Shown: positions 60,455 through 64,000 of the stretch, piece after piece
How positions within the stretch are numbered: position 1 is the stretch's first letter
How the letters are laid out: the number at the start of each line of letters is the position of its first letter
Assembly (NCBI GenBank): GCA_014058105.1
Contig: JACGCM010000635.1
Span: forward strand, 1-64,000
Length of the DNA: 64,000 nt
Source: Kingdonia uniflora
Taxonomy: Eukaryota; Streptophyta; Magnoliopsida; Ranunculales; Circaeasteraceae
Reading direction: 5' to 3'
Notes under the pieces: model-generated
Databases searched by the model: none
What the model saw: only the letters and a program-made list of their open reading frames with translations
Told to the model about the DNA's origin: nothing
Program-made: the position numbers and the translations under genes

Positions 60455-61401
60455 TAGGTTTAAATCTTGTTATGATTATTCATATAAAAATTCCTTCAGT
60501 TGTGTATGCAATGTTATCATTAAAGGAAACCCTAAATCATTTTTATAAAACCCTAATCTGATTTTAACAATCACAAATTCATTTTTGTTTAATCAGTAAT
60601 TTTACAGATTTATATACTCATAGTTTTAAAGATCTGACTATATCGATGTGTTTAAAATGTTGGTTTTACTATACTCGTAAAAAAAATTATAAATCGGAGT
60701 TTTGTAACCTATCCATCATAGTGTTCAAATATATGTCAAGATCTAAGATTTATTATCAATGATAGCTTATTAATTCCCAAATTTTACTGAACTTTAACCC
60801 TCCATAATGTGCTACAAGTATATCTGTATGGTTAGATTTGTCATTTACTCAAAATATTGATGTTGTTGATTAAAATCTATTGGGTTAGAATCATAAGTTC
60901 TAACTATGAATCCTAAAGCTTACCATTGGTTTACAACCCAAAGTTCATTTTTTGTGGGTTTTAGTCGGATTTGAATTTGGGTATTTAAAGTTTTGCAAGC
61001 ATGATAAGGTCAAACTTAGGCATATCAACGTTAAACTTGTTACTATATGTTTCCTTACGTATTTTAGTTTCTTGAGTTTTATTCTTAGCATATGGTACAA
61101 GCAAAGACCCATAATATTCATTTTAATATTCTCTTTTTTACATAAGATAAATGACTACATTAGAGATATATTTATGTGTCTGCGATTTTCTTATTTCATT
61201 TCTAATACTTTAGTCTATACTTAATTGGGTAGTTGTAGTAAGATTAAATCCACATAAGACATTAATTCCTTCGAAATTGTGGGTTAGTTTTGAATCATTA
61301 AATACAGTATTTTGTATGCTTATGCTATATAACATGTTATTTTCTCTTATTCATTATAAGTTAGAAAATTACCAAATTTAAGTATACTTAGCTCGATTGA
61401 T
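60455..61401 (+). other. Leader remnant of the truncated copia element
   Basis: A+T-rich sequence with repeated AAACCCTAATC/AAACCCTAAATC words near 60525-60560. No gag motif appears before a different LTR begins at 61402, so the element is probably cut by the next insertion or by deletion. Confidence 0.4.
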
Positions 61402-61610
61402 TGTAATGACCCGTATTTTAGTTATTCTTTATATTCACTCATATTCCTTTTCCGTAATATTCCTATTCTTTATCTCATTGTCATATCATTCCTTCACGTT
61501 AAGTTCCGCATTCATATTTTGCATATACTCTTTCATCCATTTTTTTCATCCATTATGCATCCATTTATTCCTTTCGGTGGTTTAGTATTAGATTCTTTTT
61601 TGTAGCTTTG

Positions 61611-61960
61611 GCGTTTTGGTGGCCGTGAGGCGGTGGAGGTGGTATTTTTGCTTTGAGAACCCCTAGATGGGTTGGTAACGATGTTTGTATGTTGTGCGTG
61701 TGGTTTGGGGTGGTTCCGGTGAGCCGTTGGAGTGGCCGGTGGGTTTATGGAGTCTCCCGAGGAAAATATTCATTTTGGGGGGTTTAGGCATTTTGGTGGC
61801 CGTGAGGCGGTGGAGGTGGTGTTTTTACCTTGAGAAACCTTTATTGGGCTTATAATAGTGTTTGTGTGGTAGTGGTGGTGGTCTGCGGTGTTTCCGGGGT
61901 GTCCGGGGTGATCCTTTGGTTTGAGAGGGCCTTTGGTTTTGCCTGAGATTTTTTAGTCAT
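61611..61960 (+). repeat. Tandem duplication, 177-bp period, G-rich
   Basis: GCGTTTTGGTGGCCGTGAGG at 61611 recurs as GCATTTTGGTGGCCGTGAGG at 61788, followed in both by CGGTGGAGGTGGT. The second unit decays after about 100 bases. It lies inside the gypsy-type LTR. Confidence 0.85.
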
Positions 61961-61963
61961 TTT

Positions 61964-62126
61964 ATAGGTCGTTCGAACGACCTATCAAACGAAGTGGCAT
62001 TCCCCCTGGAATTTGGCCCATGATTTCCTAGTCGTTCGAACGACTTCTGATTCCATTCGAATGACTTTTGTGTCCTTTCAGTGTCTTCCTTATCCATTCA
62101 AATGACTTCTTTGTCGTTCGAATGAC
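61964..62126. repeat. Cluster of five GTCGTTCGAACGAC-type palindromes
   Basis: A perfect 22-bp palindrome ATAGGTCGTTCGAACGACCT+AT at 61964-61985, a perfect 16-bp palindrome AGTCGTTCGAACGACT at 62030-62045, and related cores at 62054-62063 (CATTCGAATG), 62095-62104 (CATTCAAATG) and 62113-62126 (GTCGTTCGAATGAC). Spacing is irregular, 20-65 bases. Located just upstream of the CT-rich stretch of the LTR. Confidence 0.92.
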
Positions 62127-64000
62127 TTGGCGGGTGTTTTATCTTTTTTTTAGTTTTCATTTTCATTCCTCTTATCTCTCTCTCTCAATTCTCTCTCTCA
62201 CTCTCTACTCACCCTCTCCCTTACTTTTATTCCCTCGATTCCTCAGTGTTTGGGGTCGTTGTTGGGCGGACTTCCTCGCCTTTCCTTGGGTGAGTATTGC
62301 CCCTTTCCTTTCCGATTTGTGATTTGTAATTCTAGGGTTTGGGTTTACTTTTGTTTTCTTGAATTGATTGGCTGTTTGCTGTTCTTGGTGATTGTGTTAG
62401 CTTTTCAGATGTTCCGTTGGCCGTTCTGAGGATTTTAGCTGGTTTTCTGAGTTGGATTTCCGCAGGAGTCAGAATTGCTTTCAGGCGAGTTTTATTCCTT
62501 CATTACTAAGTTTCTATACTAGTTTCTTAGTATTATTTTAGAGAGTTATATTAAGCTTAGAGATGCTTTGTGATTAACTATAATTTAACCTATGAATTGT
62601 CTGGTTTGTATTGTTAACCTGTAGTTGGGTTATAATTGATTCTGGAGTTGGTTTTGGTTCGCATAGGACCTGAGTTAGTTAGTGGTGGTTGGGTTAGCAT
62701 TTTCGTGGCTTGCCCAGAAATGCCCTTTCCAGCCTTAAGAGATTTTTGGGCTGGATGTAGAGACGGTTAGGTTGCTGTGTCGGCTATGCATAGTCGGTGC
62801 AACCGAGTCCCTATTCATCCTGTTTGTGTTGTCGTGTGAGCGACAGCTGTGTAGTTTTCTTATGCACCTGTTGCACCCTTATAACTTTTATCACATCTTT
62901 CAAAACTTATTGAGATTGGATACACGAACACTCCATTTCGGTTGACCTCCGATAGGATCCACGGAGTCCTTAAGATCGGGTTAAAAGACACGGTGAGATT
63001 GGGAATGGCACTATCATACCTAGTACAACTACTCCGGAGTGTGGAATGGTATGAGGCAGAGTCATGGAGATCCCGACTTATTCCACGGTGAGGTTGAAAT
63101 TCCTTGAAATGTTCGGACTATTGTTCTGAGGGTTGATACACCCAAATCCACTGTGATCAAGTGCGACCATCCTAGCTTGGTCGAGCTTAACCAAATCGTA
63201 CATGTGTATCCCTTTACTGATCTCTTTAAGAAATTAGACGTTAGCGGTTGATCAACCAACATTATAATAAGATCGCGTACACTTTTAAAACACTAAATCA
63301 TTCTGCATTAGGGGATATTTATAGGAATATCCCTGCTCATCATAACATATCATTGCATCTAGGATAAGCATGGGATTACCCTAGTCATCACATCACGTCA
63401 TGGCATTCCATATTATCATATCATCATATTTTCTTCTCATATTCCTTACTCTACTCTCTTCTCACATTCCTTCTCTATTCTCTCCTCTCATCAACTCTAT
63501 TTCCTTTCCTTACCAACTCTGTATCCCTTATGGTTACTTATTATATTGCTAGATTGTATTTACCTGTTTTATATTACATTCATCTCTACTCTAATTTTCA
63601 CTACCAGTTGTTAGTAAGTTATTTAGTTATGTTGGATTAGTGAGCTCGTTGTTTGCTCACTCTCGCATTTTAAGCATTTCAGAGGTTGATTAGCTTGGAC
63701 TGCCGCACGGTTAGCCAGTTCAGGGACAAATTTTTCCAGTACAGATTTCCTTTGGTTCTGGACTTCTGTAGGTGTTCTCAGCATGTGTCGCTGAGTTTTA
63801 TTCGAGATGTTGTATTACATTTTCATCTGATATGTATATATATGTCTTTTGCTTCCGCGTTATATTGTTATATTGTTATTTATTTACTCTAATGATTATT
63901 GCTATATGCGAATAGCCGAGCCAGAATTTGTCTACGGCTTGGCTATTTGTAGGGTAGAATCTTTGGATTCCCCGACCTGTACTACTTAGAATTTAGTAAT

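Larger units (their letters stand above)
61402..64000 (+). repeat. Start of a long Ty3/gypsy LTR, running off the window
   Basis: Begins TGTAATGACCCGTATTTTAG, a typical opening of plant gypsy (chromovirus-type) LTRs. A CT-rich stretch at 62170-62240 and downstream G+C-richer sequence fit a promoter and leader. No internal coding domain is reached by the window end, so the LTR is at least about 2 kb or its end is not recognised. Confidence 0.55.

Overview
This is nuclear DNA from a flowering plant, probably a eudicot. It is A+T-rich, has no intact gene, and is packed with decayed transposable elements and intron-containing fragments of ordinary plant genes. Athila, Tat and copia retrotransposons, CACTA DNA transposons and a SINE-like repeat are all typical of plant genomes. 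Nearly every reading frame carries stops or frameshifts, so most coding entries are pseudogenes. I see no rRNA, CRISPR, prokaryotic or organellar gene.

Region 1 (1-22059) is one old Ty3/gypsy element of the Tat lineage, plus strand, broken by later insertions. Its reverse transcriptase and start of RNase H lie at 1-1474. A CACTA-like element (1475-8028) carrying an oxidosqualene cyclase pseudogene follows. The rest of RNase H and the integrase zinc-finger region are at 8029-9054. A full-length Athila element (9055-20033, two 1.2 kb LTRs, 5-bp target duplication CCATT) splits the integrase. The integrase core and pol end are at 20034-20884, followed by 162-bp tandem repeats and an antisense coiled-coil ORF, which is cut at 22060 by a second CACTA element.

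Region 2 (22060-34450) is this second CACTA element, minus strand. A TNP2-type transposase relic (29459-31629) and a second-ORF relic (about 28.8 kb) lie on its right. Between them and the CACTA terminus at 22060 are exon fragments of at least three unrelated host genes: an EamA/WAT1-like transporter, deoxyhypusine synthase and MOB1. Its right end was not found. A fragment of a PHT1 phosphate transporter gene (33867-34425) lies beyond.

Region 3 (34500-49818) is a second Tat nest. A Tat element with 0.5 kb LTRs (35866-45974) sits inside the antisense ORF of an older Tat-type element (34500-35865 and 45975-46507). The inner element has gag, protease and integrase but has lost RT and RNase H. 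It carries a 60-bp tandem array and its own antisense ORF, which resembles the plant 'putative gypsy type transposon' domain. An LTR at 49265-49818 may close the older element.

Region 4 (49819-64000) holds an inverted-repeat element (51258-52040), a degraded minus-strand Ty1/copia element (about 52200-56882), a GPI8/PIG-K pseudogene (58990-59571), a tRNA-derived SINE candidate, a short copia LTR with primer-binding site (60194-60440), and the start of a long gypsy-type LTR (61402 to the window end) containing a cluster of palindromes.

Two themes stand out. First, nested insertion: at two sites, removing the insert and one target-site copy rejoins the interrupted reading frame exactly. Second, pieces of six unrelated plant genes lie in the window, several inside CACTA-type elements, which suggests gene-fragment capture. 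All function calls come from reading translated motifs by eye; no database search was run.
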